Shown: positions 43,284 through 51,461, numbered from the stretch's first letter. The stretch: DNA of 64,000 bases from Cyanobacteriota bacterium (GCA_022402445.1 JAKRSF010000009.1:62001-126000); one strand, 5' to 3'. A program made the numbers and translations. The notes: generated by a model from the letters alone, not told the origin.

Positions 43284-45320
43284 GTGGGAGTCCCTGAGTG
43301 GTTCGCAGGTATTTCTGAGGGTGCATCGGCCCTACAGGCGGCGCTTTCCGATCCCGATCAAGCGCTGACCTTTGTCAAAGACGCCGTAGATATGGCGGAC
43401 TTGATCCTACCTGGGGATGGCCTAACTGTTCCCATCGGCCCCTTCGAGATTGAAATTGAATCAGTTGAGGGCGAAAAGGACTGGCTAGAGCCCAATTCCC
43501 CCGGTAGCAACTGGTATTCCGATAGAACCGGCGACCCCCCAAGCCCCTTCGACTGTGAACGGTGGCCCAACTCGCCATTCTGTCAGAGCGTCCTAGATAC
43601 CGTTAAGGAGGGATGGTTTGGGATTGGCGTTTCAATCTCGATTTCCGAGAACGAAATTTGCATCAATCCCACATTCACTATCGCGTTTTTCACAATGCCG
43701 ATGGGGAATTTTTGCTATCGGCGGACCCCAGAAGAGGAACCGGAGCCCGAACCCCCAACGTTTAACGATCAAGACGGCCCTCTCTGTACGGGGTGCTTAC
43801 CGCCAACCAGGAAACCGGCCCTCTGGGGTTTATATGATTACAGTCGATCCTACTGGGTTGTCGAGTCTGTCCCAGTGTTTGATCGAATGACCAATACTTG
43901 CAGCATGACCCCCCCTCAGCAACAGGGGATAGATCACGTTGGCAGTGGAACCTTTGGCGGCGTGTGCCCCCCTGCTAGGAGCTTGCCGCTGCGTAGGATT
44001 ATTCAAGGGGATTTTGATTTAAAAGATCCTGAAAACCAAGTCCGCTACCAATACTGGGTTAACGATTTTCCGTTCCGCAGATTCTCAAATTGCACCGCCA
44101 TTGTCTTTAGTAAATTCCAAAATGTCGTAAGAGACCCTGAACGTAAGTATGGCGTTCGCGTCATTGACACCAGGACATCATCGGGTGGCCACGATCAAAT
44201 CGACTCCTACACGCAATATTTCTGGAAAGCATCGGACGATCTAGCGGATCGGGTCGCGGCCATTCGGGTAAATTCTGAGTATTCAACTAGGCTAAGGCCA
44301 ATCCCGCGAGAAATTACCGGCACCTACTGGAATGGCTTTAGAAATGTTCCCTATAATTGCGGAACCTCTAACAAATATTGGACTGATGTTGTTAAACGAG
44401 TTGTGGCCCCTGCTGTCGTCGAGACGGGTGATCGCCGCCGCCCAGAACCCCCGCCCTTAGACCGGAGACCTGAAGATATGGGATGTTGTCCAGAAACCCA
44501 AGACCAATTGCAGTGGTTGGTCAAAAAGTTGGGCTTAAATCGCCTGCCTGTGGCGGCGACGGAATCTATTACTGCGGATGAAGAAAAAACGATCCGACTG
44601 GATAGTTTGGTGGAGTTGGTTCACCACGGCGCTAAGTCTACCCTGGAGGTGCTGGGGGAATGGCCGGTCAAGATCGAGATTCGCACGGATGAGGGGGAGG
44701 AATCAGGTGAAATCAAGCTCCCCAACGTGGCGGAAACCCTCGCGGAACTGTTTGGTCTGGAGTTTGGCACGTCGCGCGATTCTGATGCTGCCTATGCCGC
44801 CGCGATCGCGGGCTTAGGCGTCTCCAGTTCAATCCTGTCCACCCTGATCTCAACCCTGGACCGTGTTGAAGCCCTCAGCGAGTTTGTGGGAGGGCGCGTC
44901 AAAGCAGTTACCCGCGAATATGAATTGCCGTTTGATCCATTCGCGGACCCTGGCACTACTTCCCAAGAGAAGCTGTTTACCCGAACCTTGGTCAAGACTG
45001 AAGGCTGGGAAAACGATGACAAGCTGGTTTTAGCCACCCTTGTTTCAGAGATCAGGGAACAAATCAAACTTTTAGAAGCGGTGTTTGTAGAGCGAGGCCA
45101 TCCAGAACAGTTGATGGGGCGTCTTCAAAAACTTGCAGATTTAGCCAAAGGGGTCGTTTCCGCATCGGAAATGCCAGAAGAAGACAAGAGTTGGCGGCAA
45201 ACGGTCACTGAATTGGAGACACAGGTTAACACTTACCTTGAAGCTAATGGAATGCAAAAGGTTAAGCTCAACATCAAAGGACAAATGACCGACACGCCGA
45301 AAGAGGATCCCAAGCCATGA
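43284..45320 (+). CDS. Large hypothetical element protein
   Basis: A 678-residue protein from GTG 43284. Features in order: helical start FAGISEGASALQAALSDPDQ, a beta-region (GDGLTVPIGPFEIEIESVEG), a Cys-containing part with acidic-Pro linker EEEPEPEPP and CTGCLPP, a Tyr/Arg-rich middle, and a helical C-terminal third (VSSSILSTLISTLDRVEALSEFVGG, IREQIKLLEAVFVERGH). GC content is visibly lower than in flanking genes and HIP1 sites are nearly absent. No family recognised. Overlaps the next ATG (ATGA). Confidence 0.65.
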   Translation: MGVPEWFAGISEGASALQAALSDPDQALTFVKDAVDMADLILPGDGLTVPIGPFEIEIESVEGEKDWLEPNSPGSNWYSDRTGDPPSPFDCERWPNSPFCQSVLDTVKEGWFGIGVSISISENEICINPTFTIAFFTMPMGNFCYRRTPEEEPEPEPPTFNDQDGPLCTGCLPPTRKPALWGLYDYSRSYWVVESVPVFDRMTNTCSMTPPQQQGIDHVGSGTFGGVCPPARSLPLRRIIQGDFDLKDPENQVRYQYWVNDFPFRRFSNCTAIVFSKFQNVVRDPERKYGVRVIDTRTSSGGHDQIDSYTQYFWKASDDLADRVAAIRVNSEYSTRLRPIPREITGTYWNGFRNVPYNCGTSNKYWTDVVKRVVAPAVVETGDRRRPEPPPLDRRPEDMGCCPETQDQLQWLVKKLGLNRLPVAATESITADEEKTIRLDSLVELVHHGAKSTLEVLGEWPVKIEIRTDEGEESGEIKLPNVAETLAELFGLEFGTSRDSDAAYAAAIAGLGVSSSILSTLISTLDRVEALSEFVGGRVKAVTREYELPFDPFADPGTTSQEKLFTRTLVKTEGWENDDKLVLATLVSEIREQIKLLEAVFVERGHPEQLMGRLQKLADLAKGVVSASEMPEEDKSWRQTVTELETQVNTYLEANGMQKVKLNIKGQMTDTPKEDPKP

Positions 45321-46876
45321 GTTTAACTTTGGTCAAGTCGGCTTTGGCTTCCAGAACCATTCGCAAGGCTTTGGGCGGAGAAAAGGAAAAAAGCGGCATT
45401 AGGTTGATTGATCTGCGGTCTCAGATCAAAGTTAAGGAAGGGGACGAAGAAAAGAACGTCATACAAAAAATATGGAATTTTTTCAGCGGTGCCGGTGGCT
45501 GGTTAATGGGAGCCCTCAAGGGGCTTGTTAGCCCAATCGCCTCTTCCCTCGGGGGGCTTTGGAGTATGGCAACCCAAGGTGTTTATCAGTTGTTCTTCTT
45601 CGATTGGAATGTATCAGATGAACAAATTGATAAGCAAATTAAAGCGGCATGGGAAGCAGCGGCGGGTGCCCTAGGCGAGGCGGTTGGCTATGCTTTGGGT
45701 GGGGGGCTCAACATTGGGGCGAGCACCCTGATTCCCAAAATTGGGCCATCTGTTGCAGCTTATGCCTTGGGAGAATTTACAGAAGAGGCTTGGGCGGAAT
45801 TTAAGGGGGCCTTTAAGACAATCATGAATACAGCGGCCCGAACGGCGGGGTTGCTGGCCTTTAAAGGGGCACGCTTTTCTATCAAGGCCATTGGTGAACA
45901 GTTGCCATTGCCAGAAAGTTGGAAAAAGAGTCTTCGATCATGGGGGGATGGCAAAAAGCCATTTATTGTCTACAAGGCTGTTGAAGAATGGATTGAAAGC
46001 AATTTTGATGGGATGCTCGAAAAGTTTTTGGTGGGCAAATGGGAGGGTTTTTTTGAAGGCTGGATGGAGACGGGGATGATCGTCGCGGGGGCCATTGATG
46101 CCACCTTGGCGGCGATGAAGGCCCAGAAAGATCAGGGCGGCACACCCCGGACCCTCGAAATTGACCTGTATCCCAAGGAAGACAAGGCCGGATCGGAAGG
46201 CTCGGGCGATAAGGATGATAAAGGCGGCAAGCCTGAGCAGGGCAAGGTTCTGCTGAATGCGCCCCAGCCGCTGCTGAAGCAAATGGTCTACTCCACCTTG
46301 GCGCAGCATCAGATATTGGGCGATCGCAGCGTTGGCCTACTGGTGGGCCAGCCCGCCGAGGAGTTTGTGGCGGCGCGGCTGCTGACCCGGCAATTGACCC
46401 TTGTATTCCGGCGCGGGGCCAGCAAGCCGCCCTGGAAAGACGGCACCAAAACCGCCGGAACCACCACCGTCACCATCCCCAACCCCAAGGTGGGCCTGAG
46501 TTGGAACAACATCAAATCCGCTTGCAGCAAGTGGACATGGGGCGAGTTTGAGGCGTCCTGCTTGCTCAGTTCGGGGCGGATCCTGAAGGTGCGCGGATCG
46601 TCGCCAGACGAAGCCAGGGATAAGGCGAAACAGCTATTGGCGCTGTCTTCGGACGAATACCACGCCATCAATGTCACCCAGGAAATGGAGCGCCACCCCG
46701 AACTCAAAAAGCGGCCCCAGATCGCCTATCCCGCGCGGGGGACGCTGTTGGTGCGGCGGGCCAGCACCACATTGGAAGGGCGCACGGACCTGAAGGGCAA
46801 CCGCTGGACTGAAACGCCCGTGCATTTTGACCTGTGGCCCGACAGCGAGCCGCCTGGGCTCGAACCGTTCCCCTAA
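45317..46876 (+). CDS. Large hypothetical protein with hydrophobic segments
   Basis: A 519-residue protein. The N-terminal half has several Gly/Ala-rich hydrophobic helices (FFSGAGGWLMGALKGLVSPI, AAGALGEAVGYALGGGLNIG, MNTAARTAGLLAFKGA), suggesting membrane interaction. A charged Lys/Gly/Asp linker (KEDKAGSEGSGDKDDKGG) leads to a C-terminal domain, PAEEFVAARLLTRQLTLVFRRG and onward. Coupled to the preceding gene. Could be a membrane-penetration or tape-like protein of a particle, but that is speculation. Confidence 0.65.
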   Translation: MSLTLVKSALASRTIRKALGGEKEKSGIRLIDLRSQIKVKEGDEEKNVIQKIWNFFSGAGGWLMGALKGLVSPIASSLGGLWSMATQGVYQLFFFDWNVSDEQIDKQIKAAWEAAAGALGEAVGYALGGGLNIGASTLIPKIGPSVAAYALGEFTEEAWAEFKGAFKTIMNTAARTAGLLAFKGARFSIKAIGEQLPLPESWKKSLRSWGDGKKPFIVYKAVEEWIESNFDGMLEKFLVGKWEGFFEGWMETGMIVAGAIDATLAAMKAQKDQGGTPRTLEIDLYPKEDKAGSEGSGDKDDKGGKPEQGKVLLNAPQPLLKQMVYSTLAQHQILGDRSVGLLVGQPAEEFVAARLLTRQLTLVFRRGASKPPWKDGTKTAGTTTVTIPNPKVGLSWNNIKSACSKWTWGEFEASCLLSSGRILKVRGSSPDEARDKAKQLLALSSDEYHAINVTQEMERHPELKKRPQIAYPARGTLLVRRASTTLEGRTDLKGNRWTETPVHFDLWPDSEPPGLEPFP

Positions 46877-46889
46877 CCCCTAGATCGCC

Positions 46890-47090
46890 ATGGACCTCAA
46901 GCTGTTTCCCCGTTTATCCACGCGCAGCCGCCGCGCGATCCAGCGGACGAAGAAGCGCGGCGGCGATCCGTATGTTTATCGGCCACGCGGCACCTTGATG
47001 GCTCGGTTGGCGCAAGAAACGGGCATGTCGGTGACCGAGGTGTATCGCCAACTTTTGAGGGAGCGCGAGGTGCTGATACGGGGCCGTTGA
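46890..47090 (+). CDS. Small very basic DNA-binding-like protein
   Basis: A 66-residue protein with an Arg/Lys-rich start (LSTRSRRAIQRTKKRGGDPY) and a helix-turn-helix-like end LMARLAQETGMSVTEVYRQLLREREVLIRGR. It could bind DNA as a regulator or condense DNA. It lies 13 bp after the preceding gene. Confidence 0.62.
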   Translation: MDLKLFPRLSTRSRRAIQRTKKRGGDPYVYRPRGTLMARLAQETGMSVTEVYRQLLREREVLIRGR

Positions 47091-47109
47091 AATTTTTTTT
47101 GGGGGCACC

Positions 47110-47143
47110 GTGCTAAGGATCGCTTAAAGGATATTCTTAGCAC
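47110..47143. terminator. Hairpin after the 46890 gene
   Basis: GTGCTAAG (47110-47117) and CTTAGCAC (47136-47143) form a perfect 8-bp stem with an 18-base loop in the 144-bp gap before the 47235 gene. There is no following T-run, so attenuation or a binding site is as likely as termination. Confidence 0.45.
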
Positions 47144-47167
47144 ATACGCCCAACGACGCAGCCAGAC

Positions 47168-47230
47168 CCCTTGCCATACAAGGGATTGGGGCGCTATTGA
47201 TTGGTTAGTACAGAAAACAAACCAATCCCT
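47168..47230 (+). promoter_or_regulatory. Mutually exclusive hairpins before the 47235 gene
   Basis: CCCTTG (47168-47173) pairs with CAAGGG (47179-47184). AGGGATTGG (47181-47189) alternatively pairs with CCAATCCCT (47222-47230), which includes the expected ribosome-site region. The two stems share bases and cannot both form, an attenuator-like layout. The gene has no other obvious Shine-Dalgarno sequence. Confidence 0.5.
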
Positions 47231-47234
47231 CCCC

Positions 47235-47540
47235 ATGACTGCCCCTACCGCAATTTTTCCGAGCTACGCCTTCGATGGTTCCGTCATTTCCCTCAGCCTC
47301 GCCGATCTGTCCGGCTTGACCGCCGCCGAAGCGGATGCAGCGACGGGCGACGGGCGAAAAGTGGCATTCGAGCTGGTCCGGCAGATTCAGGCCCGCATTG
47401 CAGCAGCGAACCCGGCTCCGGTGGGCGTGACTGCCACGAAAAACACGCCGACCGGCCTCACCGCGACCACCGTGCGGCAGGGCTATAACTTCAACTTCGA
47501 CCTGGATATTTCCGCGTCGGATGTGGTTAACGCTTCCTAA
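47235..47540 (+). CDS. Small hypothetical protein (candidate abundant structural protein)
   Basis: A 101-residue protein starting MTAPTAIFPSYAFDGSVISLSLADLSGLTAAEAD. It is Ala/Thr-rich, uncharged in the C-terminal half, and beta-rich at the end (GVTATKNTPTGLTATTVRQGYNFNFDLDIS). Its private leader hairpins and the GC-rich hairpin right after its stop are what one expects of a gene expressed at its own level; no homology is recognised. Confidence 0.62.
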   Translation: MTAPTAIFPSYAFDGSVISLSLADLSGLTAAEADAATGDGRKVAFELVRQIQARIAAANPAPVGVTATKNTPTGLTATTVRQGYNFNFDLDISASDVVNAS

Positions 47541-47553
47541 GCGTGGGTAAGTT

Positions 47554-47573
47554 CCCCGGCCTGAAAACCGGGG
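47554..47573 (+). terminator. Hairpin after the 47235 gene
   Basis: CCCCGG (47554-47559) and CCGGGG (47568-47573) with an 8-base loop, followed by a T-rich stretch (TTCATTTGTTTTGC). It is probably a partial terminator that isolates expression of the 101-residue protein from downstream genes. Confidence 0.6.
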
Positions 47574-47613
47574 TGACTTCATTTGTTTTGCTCATTTCTT
47601 TTGGTGGTTAACC

Positions 47614-48018
47614 ATGCCTATCCGTCGCGATCGCGAATTCTGCTACGTGATGATTAAAGCTCGACCTGATGGCTCCGATGTTCTGCCCTATGGCTTTATG
47701 AGTGGAGCCGACGCAGGGGATCGAGCAGCTTTGGGTCAAGCCGTTGTCGGCTCGGCTACTATTACCACAGGGATTCCTATCGTGTTTGGAGCCAACCGGC
47801 CCAAGCCTGCTCGAATGACTAAGGTAAAGGCAACGGGATCGGAGAGTAGCTTTGTCGCCTTTGCTAACGTCGCAAGCGCCAAGGCTGCGGACTGGATGAT
47901 TACATCTCCGGCGAAATATGCGGTTCCTCGCACAACTAAAAAACAAGTTGCTGTGTTTGTTGAGACCAATGGTCTATCATCCGACGGCGCAATTCAAGTA
48001 CGCCTGGATGATGGATAA
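47614..48018 (+). CDS. Hypothetical protein, paralogue of next gene
   Basis: A 134-residue protein starting MPIRRDREFCYVMIKARPDG. The central FGANRPKPARMTKVKATGSESSFVAFAN segment is shared with the next gene (FGVNRPKPANLATIVSGRSTGSFVGDAQ), so they are diverged tandem duplicates. Beta-rich and slightly basic. The conserved motif NRPKPA may bind a common partner. No family recognised. Confidence 0.65.
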   Translation: MPIRRDREFCYVMIKARPDGSDVLPYGFMSGADAGDRAALGQAVVGSATITTGIPIVFGANRPKPARMTKVKATGSESSFVAFANVASAKAADWMITSPAKYAVPRTTKKQVAVFVETNGLSSDGAIQVRLDDG

Positions 48019-48232
48019 AGGCGATGTGCAAGCATTTGGGTCGCAGCTTGGCATCAAAACTGTTGGAGCCAATGATGATGTTGCCTTTGGGGTGAACCGC
48101 CCGAAACCCGCAAATCTTGCCACAATTGTTTCGGGGCGTTCGACCGGATCGTTTGTGGGCGATGCTCAATACGATAATGCCGTAGTTCAAGGAACTTGGG
48201 TGGTTCGTAAAGCAGCACAACCGCCCAAATAA
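48008..48232 (+). CDS. Hypothetical short paralogue
   Basis: A 74-residue protein starting at ATG 48008 (or 48011), overlapping the previous gene's last codons. It has FGVNRPKPANLATIVSGRSTGSFVG and ends VVQGTWVVRKAAQPPK. It lacks the N-terminal ~45 residues of its neighbour, so it represents the core domain only. Confidence 0.6.
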   Translation: MMDKGDVQAFGSQLGIKTVGANDDVAFGVNRPKPANLATIVSGRSTGSFVGDAQYDNAVVQGTWVVRKAAQPPK

Positions 48233-48237
48233 GTAAC

Positions 48238-48498
48238 ATGATTATCCTTCCCGGCGATCCGCTTTTTGATTTGACCTTGGCGACAATCCCGCCACCTGGA
48301 TCGCGAGGGGTGGATTTTCTGGTTGCTGACTCGGAAAGTGGGATTTTACGGCCTGCCAACTATGCAGACTTAGTTGAATACATGGAGGGCGGTGAATACG
48401 AAAAACGGATGTATGCGATAGGCGATTCAGCCGATCCTGAAGAATCGGCTTGGATTGCCAGCCAGGAGGAACAGGATGGATGGCCTTTATTGGGCTGA
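48238..48498 (+). CDS. Small acidic hypothetical protein
   Basis: An 86-residue protein starting MIILPGDPLFDLTLATIPPPGSRGVDFLVADSESGIL and ending with the acidic ADPEESAWIASQEEQDG. Five bases separate it from the preceding gene, and its last 23 bp overlap the next gene, whose ribosome site lies within it. No family recognised. Confidence 0.6.
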   Translation: MIILPGDPLFDLTLATIPPPGSRGVDFLVADSESGILRPANYADLVEYMEGGEYEKRMYAIGDSADPEESAWIASQEEQDGWPLLG

Positions 48499-48886
48499 CG
48501 TGGCACTACTCCATCCAAGTCCGAACGAATGGCGCGAGACGGATTCCCTGAATGAGATCATTTTCGGCGATTCGATTCGGGTGATCTTTGAATCAGATTT
48601 TGGTTTTCAACCGACCTATCGCCTTGGGCATGTTTGGATGCGCCAGGTGTTCAATATGCCCGCCCGGACGGTTACGCAAGCGTTTCGCCTGTATCCAAAG
48701 CCTGAGCCGATGGTGCTGACGCTGGACACACCGGCAGTCATCAAGGGCACCGCCTGGGACGTACTGCGGTGGCTACAGGTTAAGCAGGGGGGGCGATATG
48801 GGCCGTTTTTTCCCCTCCGTTTGCGGGTTCAGCAGCTACGGATCATTGATCCTGATGCGTTTGAATGGCCTCCCGCCGATCCTTAA
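48476..48886 (+). CDS. Hypothetical element protein
   Basis: A 136-residue protein. ATG 48476 has a perfect AGGAGG 6 bases upstream (48464-48469), inside the preceding gene. The sequence is beta-rich with aromatic residues (YWADVALLHPSPNEWRETDS, FGFQPTYRLGHVWMRQVF, GRYGPFFPLRLRVQQLRI). Last of the small-gene series; no family recognised. Confidence 0.65.
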   Translation: MDGLYWADVALLHPSPNEWRETDSLNEIIFGDSIRVIFESDFGFQPTYRLGHVWMRQVFNMPARTVTQAFRLYPKPEPMVLTLDTPAVIKGTAWDVLRWLQVKQGGRYGPFFPLRLRVQQLRIIDPDAFEWPPADP

Positions 48887-48936
48887 CTCTTTAACCCCTG
48901 ATTCCTGGGGTGCGCTGGCGATCGCGCGGCCCCAGG

Positions 48937-49443
48937 ATGACTATTGATCGCCATGCTCCCCGTCTGGCTGCCTGTGGCGGGTGGCCAGACCCCACCCCGC
49001 AGGATCGCGCCATGCAAAGCTTTCTGAACAATTTCAACGAGCGCTTGAGGGATCTTGAGGATCGGTTGGGCGAGCAAATGCAGGCCATGGAAACGCGGCT
49101 GGGTGAGCGAATTGGAAAACTTGAAATACTGATCAATGGATCCGGTGATAGTTTTTTGGCAGTATCCTCGCGGGCCAAATCCGAGATCAAAGCCCTGGCA
49201 TCGCGGCAGACGGAATTACGTGAAGAGGTGAGGCAAAACCTTGCGCGACTTGAGGAGTTGGAGTCTTTGCGCGGCCAAATTCGTGAACTGAAGCGGATCG
49301 CCTCGATCGCCCACATGGTCACCCGAACACCGGGGGGGCTTTATACCTGGTCAGTGCTTTTTATCGGGCTTCTGCTGGTAGTCGATTCGTTTGTGGTGGC
49401 TTTTGGCTTTGATGCGATCGTCCGGGGGCTGCTGGGGCTGTGA
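48937..49443 (+). CDS. Coiled-coil protein with C-terminal membrane anchor
   Basis: About 168 residues from ATG 48937; ATG 49012 (MQSFLNNFNERLRDLED) is a plausible shorter start. Heptads RLGEQMQAMETRLGERIGKLEILI and LREEVRQNLARLEELESLRGQIRELKRI form a long coiled coil. One TM helix TWSVLFIGLLLVVDSFVVAFGF sits at the end. It overlaps the convergent membrane-protein gene by 93 bp. Confidence 0.6.
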   Translation: MTIDRHAPRLAACGGWPDPTPQDRAMQSFLNNFNERLRDLEDRLGEQMQAMETRLGERIGKLEILINGSGDSFLAVSSRAKSEIKALASRQTELREEVRQNLARLEELESLRGQIRELKRIASIAHMVTRTPGGLYTWSVLFIGLLLVVDSFVVAFGFDAIVRGLLGL

Positions 49444-49908
49444 GCGGAAGCGGACGATCATCTCCAGAAAGTAGAGCAGGTGCCACAAGGGGATCCACAT
49501 CAGCAGGGCGAACGCCCCCGCTACGCCAGCCACCTCGTCATCTTGTCCACCGAACAAGGCGATCCATGGCAACATCGCCAGGGCCAGGGATCCCCAGAGG
49601 GCCAGCCAGCCAAACAGGGCTTCCCACAGGCTTTCCGAGGTGAAGGGAACGCGCCAGCGGCTCCAAAGCAGGTTCAACCCTCTCATCAGCAATTGGTGAC
49701 CGATGAAAATGGCTGCGATGCCCAGCAGCGTCCCAAAGGCGGTCATGGCTCCGAACAGGGCGATCGCTTCCTGGGGAGTCTCGACGGTGCCGTAGACGCC
49801 TTCGGGGGCTTGGGCGAAGGGAACCCAGTAACCCACAGCGATGCCGCCTACCACCACCAGCATTCGCCCCCAGATGATCGGCAGTGCCTTGAATACGTTG
49901 AACTTCAT
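49351..49908 (-). CDS. Four-span membrane protein of unknown function
   Basis: About 185 residues from ATG 49908 (AGAGG upstream). Hydrophobic segments: IIWGRMLVVVGGIAVGYWV, IALFGAMTAFGTLLGIAAIFIG, LFGWLALWGSLALAMLPWIALF and VAGVAGAFALLMWIPLWHLLYFL. The C-terminal tail is basic. It is the last gene before attR and runs toward the element interior. No family recognised; a holin-like role is conceivable but unsupported. Confidence 0.7.
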   Translation of the reverse strand: MKFNVFKALPIIWGRMLVVVGGIAVGYWVPFAQAPEGVYGTVETPQEAIALFGAMTAFGTLLGIAAIFIGHQLLMRGLNLLWSRWRVPFTSESLWEALFGWLALWGSLALAMLPWIALFGGQDDEVAGVAGAFALLMWIPLWHLLYFLEMIVRFRSQPQQPPDDRIKAKSHHKRIDYQQKPDKKH

Positions 49909-50122
49909 GGGGGCCTCTGGACGATGATCTCTGTGCTTATTGTCCCCCGCGATCGCGCAGAATTGGTGAGATGGCCCAGGTCCATTCCCAACGTTCCCGG
50001 CGGTGGTTTTGGCCCCTTTCCCTTGGGGGGATCCCCCCTCGTTTTTGGGCGAGTTTGCGCGCGGCAAAAATCCTCACGCTAGAAGGGCCGGTATTTGGTC
50101 GGTCTGGCGTTTGCCCCTTGGG

Positions 50123-50198
50123 CTGAAAATCCTCGTGTCGGCGGTTCAAGTCCGCCTCCTGGCATTCTCTAAAACCCATATCCCGCAAGGGTTTGAGC
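50123..50198. repeat. attR: 76-bp attachment core
   Basis: Identical to 24762-24837. It carries only the anticodon-loop-to-3' part of tRNA-Phe, without the first 31 nt, so it is not a second tRNA. It marks the right end of the element; beyond it the two flanks share only scattered bases. Confidence 0.95.
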
Positions 50199-50539
50199 AC
50201 TTCTAGCTCAGACACGCTCCTGCCTGTCTGGGAATAGGGACTCGGTGGGATTTTCGGTGCGGTTCCGGACGCTGAAGGGCTCTAAAATTCCATGGACTTC
50301 CGCGCGATCGCGTTCAGCCCCAAAGTCAAGGCCCGTGGGGGGTGTCGGCCTTTGAAGGGTGCGGGAGATGCGCGATCATTTGGCCCTTGGCCCTTGCCCT
50401 GCCGAGGTTCTGGCTAGCGGGGTGCAACGCCTCTAATTGTCGTAAGGCGTTGAGTCTCCGTTGAGCGCCCCATGAATGGCGATGCGCCAAACTGGAACTG
50501 TGCCAAACCTCCGATCATCGCAAGGCGCTGAGCACACCC
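50199..50539. other. Intergenic region right of attR
   Basis: No gene is supported. CAACGCCT (50425-50432) and AGGCGTTG (50445-50452) form an 8-bp-stem hairpin. A related AAGGCG(C/T)TGAG sequence recurs about 75 bp downstream, before the DUF29 gene. The rest is unremarkable chromosomal sequence. Confidence 0.4.
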
Positions 50540-51004
50540 ATGACAGCCAAAACCATTCCAGCCAACACCTACGAAACCGACTTTCACGACTGGGCACAGC
50601 AGCAAGCTGAACTGCTGAAAGCTAGGCGGTGGGAGGATATCGACCTAGAAAACCTGATCGAGGAGATTGAGGGATTGGGGGCATCGAAACGGGACGCACT
50701 GGTTAGCCAGATCGCACGGCTCTACCTGCACCTTTTGAAGTGGCACCATCAAGCCCATCGGCGATCGCGCTCCTGGGAACTCTCCATTAAGGATGCGCGG
50801 ATTGAGATCACGGACCTGCTAGCGGATAACCCCAGCCTTAGAGCCCGATTGCCAGAACTCATCGCCAAGGGCTACAGCAAAGCGCGCAGACAGGCGGAAG
50901 CGCAGACGGGCCTTGCGATCGATTGCTTTCCCCTTGAACCCGCCTTGGGTTTTGAGCAGGCCATGGTGGTGGATTTTATGGCGCAAGACGGCGCGAATGG
51001 GTAG
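50540..51004 (+). CDS. DUF29 family protein (chromosomal copy)
   Basis: A 154-residue protein. YETDFHDWAQQQAELLKARRW, LIEEIEGLGASKRDALVSQIARLYLHLLKWHHQ and LPELIAKGYSKARRQAEAQTGL are DUF29 signatures. It lies 340 bp outside the element and is paralogous to the element copy at 33893. Function is unknown; cyanobacteria often have many DUF29 genes, frequently near mobile DNA. Confidence 0.88.
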   Translation: MTAKTIPANTYETDFHDWAQQQAELLKARRWEDIDLENLIEEIEGLGASKRDALVSQIARLYLHLLKWHHQAHRRSRSWELSIKDARIEITDLLADNPSLRARLPELIAKGYSKARRQAEAQTGLAIDCFPLEPALGFEQAMVVDFMAQDGANG

Positions 51005-51143
51005 GGGCGCGATCGCGACGCCCTGGCTGATCCGCCTCATTCCTATCCATTCAACGGACCAGACAAGTGACCAGAGGGCAGCGCAGCGGAAGCAAAGGGC
51101 TACACTGGCCTAGGGTTTCCCTTAGGAAAGGAACAACGATCGC

Positions 51144-51461
51144 GTGGCGGCAGCAGTCTGGATCGTGTTAGCCATAAATGGCGCATTGAGCATCGTCCTC
51201 TGGGCGATCGCCCTCATCCTGTGGCGTTTACGGACCACCCTCGCCCAGGTCACCGCCTCCCTAGAGGCCGCCGAGCGGGGTACCCATGGCGTCCTGGGCA
51301 ACGCCCCCGAAGCGATCGCCATTGGTCAAACCAGCATCGCCCAGTTGCGGCGGTCCCTCCAGGAGCTAGGCCCCAGCTTCGAGCCCCTGCGCCGCTGGCT
51401 CAACATCGCGAGCCTCGCCCTGTCCCTGTGGCAATGGCGATCGCGCCGGGGTGGCCGCTGA
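51144..51461 (+). CDS. Small membrane protein
   Basis: A 105-residue protein from GTG 51144. The N-terminal TM helix VWIVLAINGALSIVLWAIALILW is followed by an amphipathic helix RTTLAQVTASLEAAERGTHGVL and a basic end (WQWRSRRGGR). It has the layout of DUF948-like envelope proteins and lies near two similar genes at 51626 and 52138. Confidence 0.65.
   Translation: MAAAVWIVLAINGALSIVLWAIALILWRLRTTLAQVTASLEAAERGTHGVLGNAPEAIAIGQTSIAQLRRSLQELGPSFEPLRRWLNIASLALSLWQWRSRRGGR

Noticed and set aside
50123-50195. Second tRNA-Phe gene
   Set aside because: Only the part from the anticodon loop to the 3' end is present; the acceptor 5' strand, D-arm and anticodon 5' stem are missing.
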